Source: Niveibacterium umoris
GTDB lineage: Bacteria; Pseudomonadota; Gammaproteobacteria; Burkholderiales; Rhodocyclaceae
Length of the DNA stretch: 64,000 nt
Assembly (NCBI RefSeq): GCF_014197015.1
Contig: NZ_JACIET010000001.1
Location: 992,001 to 1,056,000 of the forward strand
Reading direction: 5' to 3'
A program made the position numbers and the translations under genes. The notes beneath the pieces were generated by a model, which was not told the origin of the DNA, did no database searches, and worked only from the letters and a program-made list of their open reading frames with translations. Shown piece after piece: positions 10,279-18,315 of this stretch (position 1 is the stretch's first letter; each line of letters begins with the position of its first letter).

Positions 10279-10974
10279 TCAGGCGTCCGGCCATGCGGCC
10301 AGCGCAGCGAGCACCGAGGCCGAATCCGCCACCGCGCCGAACACACCACCTTGCATCAGCACCATGTTGATCGCGGCAAGGTGATTGTTGTAGTCGGTCG
10401 CGCCGCAACCATCGGTGACCAGCAGGCATTCGAAGCCGCGGTCGTTCGCTTCGCGCATCGTGGTGTGCACACACACATCGGTGGTGATGCCGGTGAGCAC
10501 GATGTTGCGGATGCCGCGGGTGTGCAGCACCAGCTCCAGATCGGTCGCGCAGAAGGAACCCTTGCCGGGTTTGTCGATGATCACTTCGCCCGGCAGCGGG
10601 TAGAGCTCGGGAATGATGTCCCAGCCCGGCTCGCCGCGTACCAGGATGCGGCCACAAGGCCCGGCGTCGCCAATCCCCGCACCGATGCGCTGCGAGCGCC
10701 AGCGCTTGTTCGCCGGCAGATCCGACAGATCGGGGCGATGGCCCTCGCGGGTGTGGATCACGTGCGCACCGGCCGCACGGAACTTCGACAGCAGCTTGCC
10801 GATCGGTTCGATCGGCGCGCGGGTCAGCGAGATGTCGTAGCCCATCGTGTCGACATAGCCGCCCTTGCCGCAGAAGTCGGTCTGCATGTCGATGATGACC
10901 AGCGCGGTGTTCGCGGGCGTCAGCGCACCATCGAACGGCCAGGGATAGGGCTTTGATTCCAGGGTCAGGCTCAT
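10279..10974 (-). CDS. biuH: Biuret amidohydrolase
   Basis: 231 residues; matches the characterised rhizobial BiuH in length and in long diagnostic strings such as [41 protein letters not shown] and [13 protein letters not shown]. The catalytic triad is Asp29, Lys135 and Cys168, at the BiuH spacing. It converts biuret to allophanate and ammonia in the cytoplasm; AtzF downstream then acts on allophanate. It is sandwiched between the second permease (16-base gap) and the ATPase (10-base gap) of a BMP-type transporter, so uptake of biuret or a related ureide is the simplest reading. Confidence 0.9.
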   Translation of the reverse strand: MSLTLESKPYPWPFDGALTPANTALVIIDMQTDFCGKGGYVDTMGYDISLTRAPIEPIGKLLSKFRAAGAHVIHTREGHRPDLSDLPANKRWRSQRIGAGIGDAGPCGRILVRGEPGWDIIPELYPLPGEVIIDKPGKGSFCATDLELVLHTRGIRNIVLTGITTDVCVHTTMREANDRGFECLLVTDGCGATDYNNHLAAINMVLMQGGVFGAVADSASVLAALAAWPDA

Positions 10975-10990
10975 GGTCGTGCCTCGGTCA

Positions 10991-11911
10991 TCAGCGATTC
11001 AGGGATAGCTCGCCCGGCGCGCCCTTGAGGCTGGTATCGCGCGAACAGGTCAGCGTCATCAGCAGCAGGGTCAGCGCGTAGGGCGCAGCATTGAAGAGGT
11101 AGTAGCCGGACGAGATGCCGACCGACTGCAAGGCCGGCCCGATCGCCCCGGCGGCGCCGAACATCAGCGCAGCCAGCACACAGCGGCGCGGCTGCCAGCG
11201 CGCGAAGATCACCAGCGCAACGGCCATGATCCCCTGCCCGTTCGAGAGCCCTTCGTTCCAGCTGCCCGGATAGAACAGCGACAGGAAGGCGCCGCCCACC
11301 CCGGCCAGGGCACCACCAAATACTGTGGCCGCGATGCGGATCGGGATGACCGCGGCGCCGGCCGCGCGTGCGGCGGCCTCGCTATCGCCAACCAGGCGCA
11401 GCGTCAGGCCGAGTCGGGTATTCGCGAACGCCCAGTGCAGGGCAAACGCCAGCACCAGACCCGCGACGAAGAGCGGGTTGATGTCGAGCGCCGAACGCAG
11501 CGCGGGCGAATCGCTCCACGCTCCGAAGTGAAACGCGGTGAGCGTGGGCGCCTGAGGCTGTATGTAGGCCTTGCCCCAGTAGAAGGCCAAGCCGGTGCCG
11601 AGAAGCATCAGGGCGATGCCGAGCGCGATGTCGTTAACCCGCCGCAAGCTCGCGAGCAGCCCGTGCAACAGGCCGAACACGGCGCCGGCACCGGCCGCGG
11701 CGAGCACCCCGAGCCACGGCTGGCTGCTATGCAGCGAGGCGGCGTACGCACTCATCGCCCCCATCACCAGCGTGCCTTCGAGGCCAAGGTTGATGCGCCC
11801 CGCCTTCTCGGTGATCGTTTCGCCCAGGCTCACGAACAGGAAGGGTGTGCTGACGCGGATCGCGCCGCCCAGCATGGCCAACAGCACCGCAGTGATCGCA
11901 TCGACGTGCAT
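10991..11911 (-). CDS. ABC transporter permease (BMP/nucleoside type, second system)
   Basis: 306 residues, highly hydrophobic, with [20 protein letters not shown] near the N-terminus, the diagnostic loop of YufQ/NupC-like permeases. The start at 11911 is chosen for the GAGGAGG 5 bases upstream; the longer frame lies over the preceding gene. It pairs with the permease encoded immediately upstream (10-base gap) and is followed by biuH. This is a distinct paralogue of the permease at 842-1768, so the window carries two separate transporters of this type. Confidence 0.88.
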   Translation of the reverse strand: MHVDAITAVLLAMLGGAIRVSTPFLFVSLGETITEKAGRINLGLEGTLVMGAMSAYAASLHSSQPWLGVLAAAGAGAVFGLLHGLLASLRRVNDIALGIALMLLGTGLAFYWGKAYIQPQAPTLTAFHFGAWSDSPALRSALDINPLFVAGLVLAFALHWAFANTRLGLTLRLVGDSEAAARAAGAAVIPIRIAATVFGGALAGVGGAFLSLFYPGSWNEGLSNGQGIMAVALVIFARWQPRRCVLAALMFGAAGAIGPALQSVGISSGYYLFNAAPYALTLLLMTLTCSRDTSLKGAPGELSLNR

Positions 11912-11921
11912 CGGGGCCTCC

Positions 11922-13028
11922 TCAGACGCTGACGTCAGTCTTGGCTGCCAGCGCTGGCGTGGGCGAACGCCGCGGCGTTGCCAGCTGCGGCAGCCGCCAC
12001 GCATGGCCGCGCAGGGTTTCGATCGCGATCAGCACGACGAACAAGATGCCCTGCAGCACCAGCACGGTGGCGTCCGGCATGTCCAGCCGGCGCTGTAGCA
12101 AGCTGCCGGCGGCGCCAATGCCGCCGATGAGGATGGCGGCGGGGACCACGGCCAGCGGGTTCTGCCGTGCAATGAAGGCGATCAGGATGCCCGCATGGCC
12201 GTAGCCGACCAGCACCGACGCGTTGCATGCGCCATGCACCGCCGCGACTTCGATCATGCCGGCAAGCCCGGCCATGGCGCCGCCAGCAGCGCACAGCCCG
12301 ATCACCCACGGTGTGACAGCGAGCCCCGCCATCGCCGCGGCGCGCGGGTTGCCGCCCACCACGCGCACGGCAAATCCCCACACGGTGAAGCGCAGGAAGA
12401 CCCAGGCCAGCAGTGCACACACGACACCGACCGCGAGCCCCACATGGACATCGAGCCCCGGCAGTGCGCCCAGCATCGCTTCCGGCGCCAAGGGATAGGT
12501 CGAGGGCTTGTTGAGACTCGCCGGATCGCGCAGCGGCCCCTCGACAAAATGATTCATCAAGGCCACTGCGATGTACGAGAGCAGCAGGCTGGAGATCGTC
12601 TCATTGACGCCGCGCCACTGACGCAGCGCACCCGCAAAGCCAATCAGCACCCCACCGGCAAGCATGCCGGCCAAGGCCATGGCCAGCCACAGCAGCAGGT
12701 TCGGGCTGCCCGCGAGTGGCACGGCCACCGCCGCGGCGCCCAGCGCGCCAAAGGCCAGCGCTCCTTCGCCGCCGATGATCACCAGGCCTGCGCGCGCTGG
12801 CAGCGCAACCGCAAGGCCGGTGAGAATCAGCGGTGCCGCGCGCAGCAGGGTGTTCTGCCAGCCGAATGCATCGCCAAACGCACCGGCGAAAATGGTTTCG
12901 AGCACCTCCAACGGCGCCTGCCCTTCCAGCGCCACAAACAGCGAAAACAACATCAACGCGATCGCCAGCGCTGCAAGCGGCAGCAGCGCATCGATCAACG
13001 GACGTGGGCGGGCAGGCGCGGCACTCAT
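11922..13028 (-). CDS. ABC transporter permease (BMP/nucleoside type, second system)
   Basis: 368 residues, about ten hydrophobic segments, with a GLVIIGGEGALAFGAL string around residue 80 equivalent to the NIGAEGQ loop of the first-system permease. GAGG lies 9 bases before the ATG. It is the YufP/NupB-like half of the permease heterodimer. It follows the binding-protein gene by 10 bases and precedes the second permease by 10, consistent with one transcript from about 14.2 kb. Substrate is inferred to be biuret, triuret or a urate-derived compound from the embedded hydrolases. Confidence 0.88.
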   Translation of the reverse strand: MSAAPARPRPLIDALLPLAALAIALMLFSLFVALEGQAPLEVLETIFAGAFGDAFGWQNTLLRAAPLILTGLAVALPARAGLVIIGGEGALAFGALGAAAVAVPLAGSPNLLLWLAMALAGMLAGGVLIGFAGALRQWRGVNETISSLLLSYIAVALMNHFVEGPLRDPASLNKPSTYPLAPEAMLGALPGLDVHVGLAVGVVCALLAWVFLRFTVWGFAVRVVGGNPRAAAMAGLAVTPWVIGLCAAGGAMAGLAGMIEVAAVHGACNASVLVGYGHAGILIAFIARQNPLAVVPAAILIGGIGAAGSLLQRRLDMPDATVLVLQGILFVVLIAIETLRGHAWRLPQLATPRRSPTPALAAKTDVSV

Positions 13029-13038
13029 CTGCGTGGCC

Positions 13039-14160
13039 TCAGACCGAACCGATCACGCCTTCGACGAGGTAGTTCATGCCTTCAAGCTCGATCGCCTGCT
13101 GCGCGAAGCTCTTGCCTGCGGCGATCACTTCCTTGCCGGTGTTGTCTTTCAGCGGGCCCTTGAAGATCACGAATTCGCCCTTGAGCATCTTCGCCTTCAC
13201 CTCGTCGGCGGCCTTTCGTGCCTTGTCGCCCACCGCAGCCCCGTAGGGCGACATCTTCACGAAGCCCTCTTTCAGACCGCCGCGCACGAAGTTCGGGAAG
13301 GGTTTGCCCTCCTGCAGCGCCTTCACGAAGGTCGTATTGGGGGTCACCCAGTCCCATTCCGCGCCGGTGAGGTAGCCCTTCGGGGCCAGTTTGGCCTGGC
13401 TGGCGTGGTAGCCACAGCTGAAGGCGCCACGGCGCTCCGCGGTTTCGACCACGACCTTGGGGCCATCCACATGGCAGGTCAGCACGTCGCAGCCCTGGTC
13501 CAGCAGGCTGTTGGCCGCTTCCGCCTCCTTCACCGGCATCGCCCAATCACCGGTGAAGATCACGCGGGTCGTCGCATTCGGGTTCACCGAACGCGCACCC
13601 AGGGTGAAGGCGTTGATGTTGCGCAGCACCTGCGGAATCGGCTTGGCCGCCACAAAGCCGAACTTGCCCGTCTTGCTGGTGAGTCCGGCGACGATGCCGC
13701 TCAGGTATTCACATTCGTCGATGTAGCCGAAGTAGCTCGCGACGTTCTTCGGGTGCTTGCCTTCCGACCACAGGCCGCCACAGTGCGCGATGTGCGCGTT
13801 GGGGTACTTCTGCGCCACTTTCAGCACGTGCGGATCGAAGTAGCCGAACGAGGTGGCGAACACCACGGCGGCCTTGTCCTGCACGATCATCGCTTCCATC
13901 GACTTTTGCACAGCAACGGTTTCCGGCACTTTCTCTTCTTCGATGACCTTCACGCCGGGCAGCTTCTTCAATGCCGCAGCAGCCTGCGCGTGGGCCTGGT
14001 TGTATCCGAAGTCGTCACGCGCACCGACATAAATGAACCCGACCGTGATGCCGCCCGCCGCCAGCGCGTCGCGCACCGACGCGGGCAGCAGCCCCAGCGC
14101 AGGCGCCGCCGCCGCGGCCTTGATGAAATTGCGACGCGAAAAGCTGGAACGATCCTGCAT
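13039..14160 (-). CDS. BMP-family ABC transporter substrate-binding protein, Tat-exported
   Basis: 373 residues. The N-terminus has a twin-arginine motif (FSRRNFIK, Arg9-Arg10), a hydrophobic Ala/Leu stretch and a likely AxA site near residue 35, so the protein should be exported folded by Tat. There is no lipobox, unlike many BMP proteins. The mature part has GITVGFIYVG, RDDFGYNQAH and FATSFGYFDPHVLKVAQ, typical of BMP/PnrA-like binding proteins for nucleosides and related solutes. It is the first gene of the transporter-hydrolase operon. A palindromic candidate operator lies about 70 bases upstream. Confidence 0.9.
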   Translation of the reverse strand: MQDRSSFSRRNFIKAAAAAPALGLLPASVRDALAAGGITVGFIYVGARDDFGYNQAHAQAAAALKKLPGVKVIEEEKVPETVAVQKSMEAMIVQDKAAVVFATSFGYFDPHVLKVAQKYPNAHIAHCGGLWSEGKHPKNVASYFGYIDECEYLSGIVAGLTSKTGKFGFVAAKPIPQVLRNINAFTLGARSVNPNATTRVIFTGDWAMPVKEAEAANSLLDQGCDVLTCHVDGPKVVVETAERRGAFSCGYHASQAKLAPKGYLTGAEWDWVTPNTTFVKALQEGKPFPNFVRGGLKEGFVKMSPYGAAVGDKARKAADEVKAKMLKGEFVIFKGPLKDNTGKEVIAAGKSFAQQAIELEGMNYLVEGVIGSV

Positions 14161-14645
14161 GGCGTTTCTCCCTGATCGATGTCATTGGCCGGAGGGCGTA
14201 TCACTGACAGCGCATTTCTTGTACGCCGTCTTGTATGCAAGATACGCAAAGCGCGTGCCAGTCTTGTCATCGAACCCGCCGCGATGTGCCTGCCAAGGCT
14301 GGAGGGCGCGCGGGCAGTACGCAGAAGGCTGAGCGGGCAACATGGGTCGTACGGGATGCGCCGGCGGCGCAATCGGGAGCACGCGGGAACCCCCCGATTT
14401 ACGAGCCGCCTTGGTGCGGCGCGCACCGTTGGCGTGCTCCATCGCGCTGGAGAACGAGGCGTGACGACGACGAAGCTGTCCGGTGCGACAGCCCGTTCTT
14501 AAGGACCGCAAAAGGAGGCAGCGAGACGGCCGCCTCGCCACGTTTCGCACACAAAGCGACTCCGCCAACGCGAAGAACGGACTTGGTGGCGGCAGCGTCG
14601 CGCTTGAGCTGCGCCTACCGGAGCAGCCACGTCGCTACGACCTGC
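14161..14645. other. Intergenic region upstream of the BMP transporter operon
   Basis: 485 bases between the binding-protein start and the end of the GntR gene, both on the minus strand. The only signal I can support is the operator-like palindrome at 14229-14246. The remainder is GC-rich and shows no convincing gene; open frames here lack ribosome sites and recognisable products. Confidence 0.6.
14229..14246. promoter_or_regulatory. Candidate GntR operator, site 1
   Basis: The sequence TCTTGTATGCAAGATACG contains TCTTG-N4-CAAGA inverted arms. It matches 14 or more of 18 positions with site 2 (15827-15844), which lies upstream of the gene preceding gntR. The form TTGT-N2-CAA with short central spacing fits FadR-type GntR operators. 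It is 69 bases before the binding-protein start codon. Confidence 0.55.
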
Positions 14646-15398
14646 TTAACCGCGCCCTGTTCGGCGCGCTTCGTAGAGCTTATGCAGCGTGATCTTGCGC
14701 ACCTCTGCGCGGCTCGCCTCGATGTGAGCCGCAAGTAATGAGGTCGCCCGCTCGCTGCTGCGCCGCCGGATGGCGCGCAGGATCGCGGCGTGTTCCGCGT
14801 AGGTGGTCTCGATGCGCTCGCGCTGCGTGAAATCGAGGCGCCGCACGATCCGGATGCGCTCGGTCACGTCGGCATGCACCCGCGCCATCTCGGGATTGCC
14901 AGCGGCCTCGACCAGCGCCATGTGGAAGGCTTCGTCCTGCAGCGCCACGCTGCGCCCGTCGTTGTCGCGCTCCGACTCATCAAGCAGCCAATAAGCTTCC
15001 AGACGGGTCAAAGCGGAGAGGGATTCCTTGCGATCGCACAAGCGGCGCACCGATTCCAGTTCGATCAACTGACGCAGGTCGTAGAGGTTCTCGAAGCGAT
15101 CGAAATCGTAGGGGTTCACGCTCCAGCCATTGCGGAACTGAACGCTGAGGAAACCCTCGCGCTGCAACTGGTACAGTGCTTCGCGCACCGGTGTGCGTGA
15201 CACGCCTAGCCGCTCGGCAAGCTCCGTCTCGGTAAAGCGGTCGCCGGGAAGCAGCCGAAACTCAGCAATGTCGTCCTTGATCGCGGCATAAACCGCCTGG
15301 GCTCGGGTCGCCGGCTGTTCCGCAGCACGCGCGCTGGCAACGCTGCGGCGCCCCCCTTTCGACGGCAGCTTGGGCTGCGAGGTATGACGCGCTGTCAT
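14646..15398 (-). CDS. GntR-family transcriptional regulator (FCD domain)
   Basis: 250 residues. An N-terminal winged helix (about residues 38-100) has the GntR signature TETELAERLGVSRTPVREAL, followed by an all-helical FCD ligand-binding domain with the metal-site pattern of Asp and His residues (DEAFHMALVEAAGN, YAEHAAIL). The ATG is chosen because it overlaps the upstream AtzH-like stop (ATGA); a longer frame reads through that gene. The two genes form one transcript. Likely targets are its own operon and the BMP transporter/biuret operon downstream, since both carry the same palindrome. The effector is unknown; a purine or ureide is likely. Confidence 0.88.
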   Translation of the reverse strand: MTARHTSQPKLPSKGGRRSVASARAAEQPATRAQAVYAAIKDDIAEFRLLPGDRFTETELAERLGVSRTPVREALYQLQREGFLSVQFRNGWSVNPYDFDRFENLYDLRQLIELESVRRLCDRKESLSALTRLEAYWLLDESERDNDGRSVALQDEAFHMALVEAAGNPEMARVHADVTERIRIVRRLDFTQRERIETTYAEHAAILRAIRRRSSERATSLLAAHIEASRAEVRKITLHKLYEARRTGRG

Positions 15399-15811
15399 GC
15401 TTGCGACTCGTTCTTCAGGCTTACATGCGCAGCAACGATGCGCCAGCCACCATGCTCCGGGAGATCCGATCTCACCCAGGTCTGGCTCTGTCGCCCACCG
15501 CCTTCCCGATCGGTATAGCGAAACACCAGGTTCACGGTACCGAGATCCGTGCCGTACGTGCTGACCTCGCAACGCACGATCCGCCTTGGCGGGCTCTGCA
15601 GTGGCAAGCTGGCGCGGAAGGCGACCACAGCGTCGTAGCCGTACTGCTCGTCTGCCAAACCGAAGCGCAGTGTGTTTTCCCCCGGCATGAAGAAACGATC
15701 CAACGCAAGGCGATCGTTACCCACCAGGGCCACCTCATAGCGTTCGGCAATCGCCGTCAGCTCATTCCGGATGGCAGGAATATTGATCTGATCCGAAGGA
15801 ATCGGCATCAC
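15395..15811 (-). CDS. AtzH/HpxZ-like protein (SnoaL/NTF2 fold, DUF3225)
   Basis: 138 residues. It matches the HpxZ/AtzH family through YGYDAVVAFRA, STYGTDLGTVNLVF, QSQTWVR and GGWRIVAAHVSL. HpxZ is linked to oxalurate use in urate-degrading enterobacteria, and AtzH is reported as a decarboxylating amidohydrolase acting on 1,3-dicarboxyurea in cyanuric acid breakdown. Usually the gene sits beside an AtzE/HpxY-type amidase; none is adjacent here. It overlaps the GntR gene by four bases and has a candidate operator 16 bases upstream. A role in clearing carboxylated ureides from the triuret/biuret route is plausible inference. Confidence 0.8.
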   Translation of the reverse strand: MMPIPSDQINIPAIRNELTAIAERYEVALVGNDRLALDRFFMPGENTLRFGLADEQYGYDAVVAFRASLPLQSPPRRIVRCEVSTYGTDLGTVNLVFRYTDREGGGRQSQTWVRSDLPEHGGWRIVAAHVSLKNESQA

Positions 15812-16140
15812 TCACCTTGCGTGCAATTTTGTGTACAAGATAAGAATAACGCAGGTTCCGGGCCACCGCGCTTGGCGCGCGATTGCGTGCTTCGCGATAG
15901 CGTCGCGTGCCAACACTCTGGTTGCGCATACGTGGGCCCGCTTCCGTCGGCGCAAGCGCGCCAGTCCTCGCCAAGCTGCGCATCCATGCACCATACGCCA
16001 GCGAAGGGACACCGCCGAAGGCACCACCTCGGTGCCGTGAGGCCAGACGTTTGCCTCATCGATGCATGGGAGATAGCCGCCACGTCCGTGGAACGAGACT
16101 TGCATAGCTTGCTGCGTTGCAACGTACAAACGGAAAGAAC
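15812..16140. other. Divergent intergenic region between the AtzH-like and LysR genes
   Basis: 329 bases separating divergently transcribed genes. It holds operator site 2 near its left end and should contain promoters for both directions. No gene or RNA is recognisable in the remainder. Confidence 0.55.
15827..15844. promoter_or_regulatory. Candidate GntR operator, site 2
   Basis: The sequence TTTTGTGTACAAGATAAG shares the pattern TYTTGTRTRCAAGATAMG with site 1. The core TTGTGTACAA is nearly palindromic. It lies 16 bases before the ATG of the AtzH-like gene, where binding would block transcription of that gene and of gntR, implying autoregulation. Confidence 0.55.
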
Positions 16141-17088
16141 ATGGCCAACAACTCCTGGGACACGATGGACGTCCACCTGCTGCGCGTGCTCCACGCAGTG
16201 CTGGCCGAATGCAGCGTCACCAAGGCGGCGCTGCGCCTGAACCAGTCGCAACCTGCCGTCAGCACCGCGTTGCGACGGCTGCGCGATATCACCGGCGACC
16301 AACTGCTGGTGCGCTCACGCAACGGCATGACTCCGACCGAACGCGGCGCCGCACTGCTTGAGCCCGTCAAGCTGGCGCTGGCGCAGATCGAAGCGATCGC
16401 AGTGCGCCAGGTGCGCTTCGACCCGGCAAAGTCACGCCGCGTCTTCAACATTGCCACGCCGGACTACCTCAATGCGGTGGTGCTGGGAGAGATCGTCGCG
16501 CGGTTGCGCAAGATGGCGCCGCACTCGCAGGTGGTGTTCCATTCGCTTGGCCCCGACAGCGACTTCACGCAGGCGCTCGAATCCGGTGAACTGGATGTCG
16601 TGATCGGCAACTGGCCGCAACCGCCCGAGTTGCTGCGCATGACGCCCTTGTTCGAGGACGATCTGGTGTGCGTGATGCGCAAGGATCACCCCTTCGCCCA
16701 GCGACCGCTCACCACCGAGCGCTATCTCGAAGCCGAACATCTGGCGCCGACGCCCTATTCGGTCGGCCGCCGTGGCGTCATCGACATGCACTTGGCCCGC
16801 GAGCGGATCAAGCGCAATGTGGTGGCCTATGTGCCCTACTTCGGCCTGGTGCCCTACCTGCTGCTGCAGACCGACATGATCTTCACCGGCCCGCGCGTCT
16901 TCGCCGAGCACTTCGCGAAGCTGATGCCGCTCGCCGTGACCGAGGTGCCAATCGATTTTCCGAAGATGGCCTTCTATCTGCTGTGGCACGACCGCACACA
17001 CCTTGCGGATGAATGTCGCTGGTTCCGCGAGCAGATCGTCAGCGTGGCGCGCAAACCGCAGGAGCGCGTGCTCAACGCTGCGGCGTAA
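16141..17088 (+). CDS. LysR-family transcriptional regulator
   Basis: 315 residues. The N-terminal helix-turn-helix reads SVTKAALRLNQSQPAVSTALRRLRD, followed by a PBP2-type effector domain with the usual FDPAKSRRVFNIATPDY start. GGAAAG 6 bases before the ATG at 16141 decides the start over an upstream TTG. The domain resembles NodD/PA0477-like regulators, but the effector cannot be named. It is divergent from the gntR operon and convergent with uraD, so purine or urate catabolic genes are the likely targets. Confidence 0.88.
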   Translation: MANNSWDTMDVHLLRVLHAVLAECSVTKAALRLNQSQPAVSTALRRLRDITGDQLLVRSRNGMTPTERGAALLEPVKLALAQIEAIAVRQVRFDPAKSRRVFNIATPDYLNAVVLGEIVARLRKMAPHSQVVFHSLGPDSDFTQALESGELDVVIGNWPQPPELLRMTPLFEDDLVCVMRKDHPFAQRPLTTERYLEAEHLAPTPYSVGRRGVIDMHLARERIKRNVVAYVPYFGLVPYLLLQTDMIFTGPRVFAEHFAKLMPLAVTEVPIDFPKMAFYLLWHDRTHLADECRWFREQIVSVARKPQERVLNAAA

Positions 17089-17113
17089 GGCGCGCCGGGT
17101 GCGCGAGTGCCGC

Positions 17114-17130
17114 GCCCGCGTTGTGCGGGC
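17114..17130. terminator. GC-rich hairpin between convergent genes
   Basis: GCCCGC / GCGGGC stem with loop GTTGT in the 52 bases between the convergent LysR and uraD stops. There is no T-run on either outgoing side, so a terminator role is uncertain. Confidence 0.3.
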
Positions 17131-17140
17131 AAAATGCGGA

Positions 17141-17659
17141 TCAGGCGACGCGATCAGCGAGTCGCAGCGCTGCGATCCGCGCGATCTGCGTCAGCGCTTC
17201 GTCGAACTCGGCCTCCGGCGTATGTGCCAGGCGCTCGGCGAAGCGGCTGATGATGCCGCGGCGATCATAGCCGCGCACCGCGAGGATGAAGGGAAAACCG
17301 AAGCGGGCGACGTAGGCGGCGTTGAGTTGCTGGAGCTGCGCAAACTCTTCCGGACTGCAGGCATCGAGGCCTGCTCCCGACTGCTCGCCGCGTGATTCCA
17401 CGGTCAGTTCGCCTCGGACGGCCGCACGGCCGGCAAGCTCCGGGTGTGCTCGGATCAACGCCAATTGCAGATCGCGCGGCGCCGCACGCATCGCCTCCAC
17501 CAACGCCGCCAGCAGCGCGGCCCGGTCGGCAAACGGGCCGGCCGACCAGGCCGTCTCGGCCACCCAGGGGGAGTGCTCGAAGATGCCGTCGAGGGCGGCA
17601 ACGAACGCGTCCCTTGTGAGGCCAGACAGGGCAGCGGCGGAGATCGGCGTAATCGGCAT
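17141..17659 (-). CDS. uraD: 2-oxo-4-hydroxy-4-carboxy-5-ureidoimidazoline decarboxylase
   Basis: 172 residues, the normal size. Family motifs include FVAALDGIFEHSPWVAE, RAHPELAGRAA with the catalytic-type His, and SRGEQSGAGLD. It decarboxylates OHCU, made from urate by PuuD and HiuH, to S-allantoin. The ATG at 17659 begins MPITPISAAAL, the expected family start; the longer frame has no family similarity. It is divergent from hiuH-puuD-puuE, so the urate-to-allantoin steps are split over two transcripts from a shared 300-base region. Confidence 0.92.
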   Translation of the reverse strand: MPITPISAAALSGLTRDAFVAALDGIFEHSPWVAETAWSAGPFADRAALLAALVEAMRAAPRDLQLALIRAHPELAGRAAVRGELTVESRGEQSGAGLDACSPEEFAQLQQLNAAYVARFGFPFILAVRGYDRRGIISRFAERLAHTPEAEFDEALTQIARIAALRLADRVA

Positions 17660-17959
17660 GAAAGTGCTTGATCGCAAGTGTTTGTCGGGTTCGGCGGGCA
17701 GTGGCAAGACCGCTCGATGCCCGTTGGATGCTTCCAGCCTAGGGACCACCCCCCGGGGCACGCAAGCGGCGATTCCGAATAGCCAACTTCGCCGTTTCCG
17801 GATGTGCCATCGCAAATCCATGTCCCACAAGGCTTGCGTGGCGGCTCCGGCGGCGCCCTCATGCGCGGTGGCGGATACGGGGTATCCACCGATGCAGACC
17901 AAGCCCTTCCTACAATCCGGTCATGCGCCGGCCTCCCGCCAGCCTCCCCCCGGATCGGA
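17660..17959. other. Divergent uraD / hiuH promoter region
   Basis: 300 bases between the uraD and hiuH starts with no gene. A CTTG-ATCG-CAAG palindrome (17667-17678) lies 8 bases upstream of uraD and resembles the core of the two GntR operator candidates, but its flanks do not match, so it may be chance. Confidence 0.45.
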
Positions 17960-18313
17960 ATGAAGATGGGACGACTCACCACCCATGTGCTCGACACCGC
18001 CCACGGCCGGCCGGCCGCCGGCATCCCCTACACGCTGACCACGGCCGATAGCGCTGTGCCGCTCGCGCAGGGCGTCACCAACGCCGACGGTCGTTGCGAC
18101 AAACCGCTGCTCGAAGGTGCGGCGCTGAAGACCGGGCGCTATGTGCTGCGTTTTGAAGTCGCCGCCTACTTCCGCGCCGCCGGGGTGCAACTGTCGGAGC
18201 CGCCCTTCCTCGACGAAATCAGCATCGCCTTCGGCGTGGCCGACACCGCAGCCCACTACCATGTGCCGCTACTGGTCTCGCCCTGGGCCTACAGCACCTA
18301 CCGGGGCAGCTGA
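17960..18313 (+). CDS. hiuH: 5-hydroxyisourate hydrolase (transthyretin-like)
   Basis: 117 residues, started at the first of two nearby ATGs (17960 and 17966; either is possible). It has the transthyretin-related signature: THVLDTAHGRPA at the N-terminus, an internal RFEVAAYF, the HYHVPLLVSP stretch and the C-terminal YRGS that distinguishes HIU hydrolases from vertebrate transthyretin. It hydrolyses 5-hydroxyisourate to OHCU. No signal peptide, so it acts in the cytoplasm. puuD begins 2 bases after its stop, coupling it to the enzyme that makes its substrate. Confidence 0.95.
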   Translation: MKMGRLTTHVLDTAHGRPAAGIPYTLTTADSAVPLAQGVTNADGRCDKPLLEGAALKTGRYVLRFEVAAYFRAAGVQLSEPPFLDEISIAFGVADTAAHYHVPLLVSPWAYSTYRGS

Positions 18314-18315
18314 GC

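Noticed and set aside
14161-14645. Several 80-160 codon frames between the binding-protein and GntR genes
   Set aside because: No ribosome sites, no family resemblance, Arg-rich composition typical of random GC-rich frames.
16117-16140. Upstream TTG start for the LysR gene
   Set aside because: The ATG at 16141 has GGAAAG at proper distance and gives the usual LysR N-terminus.
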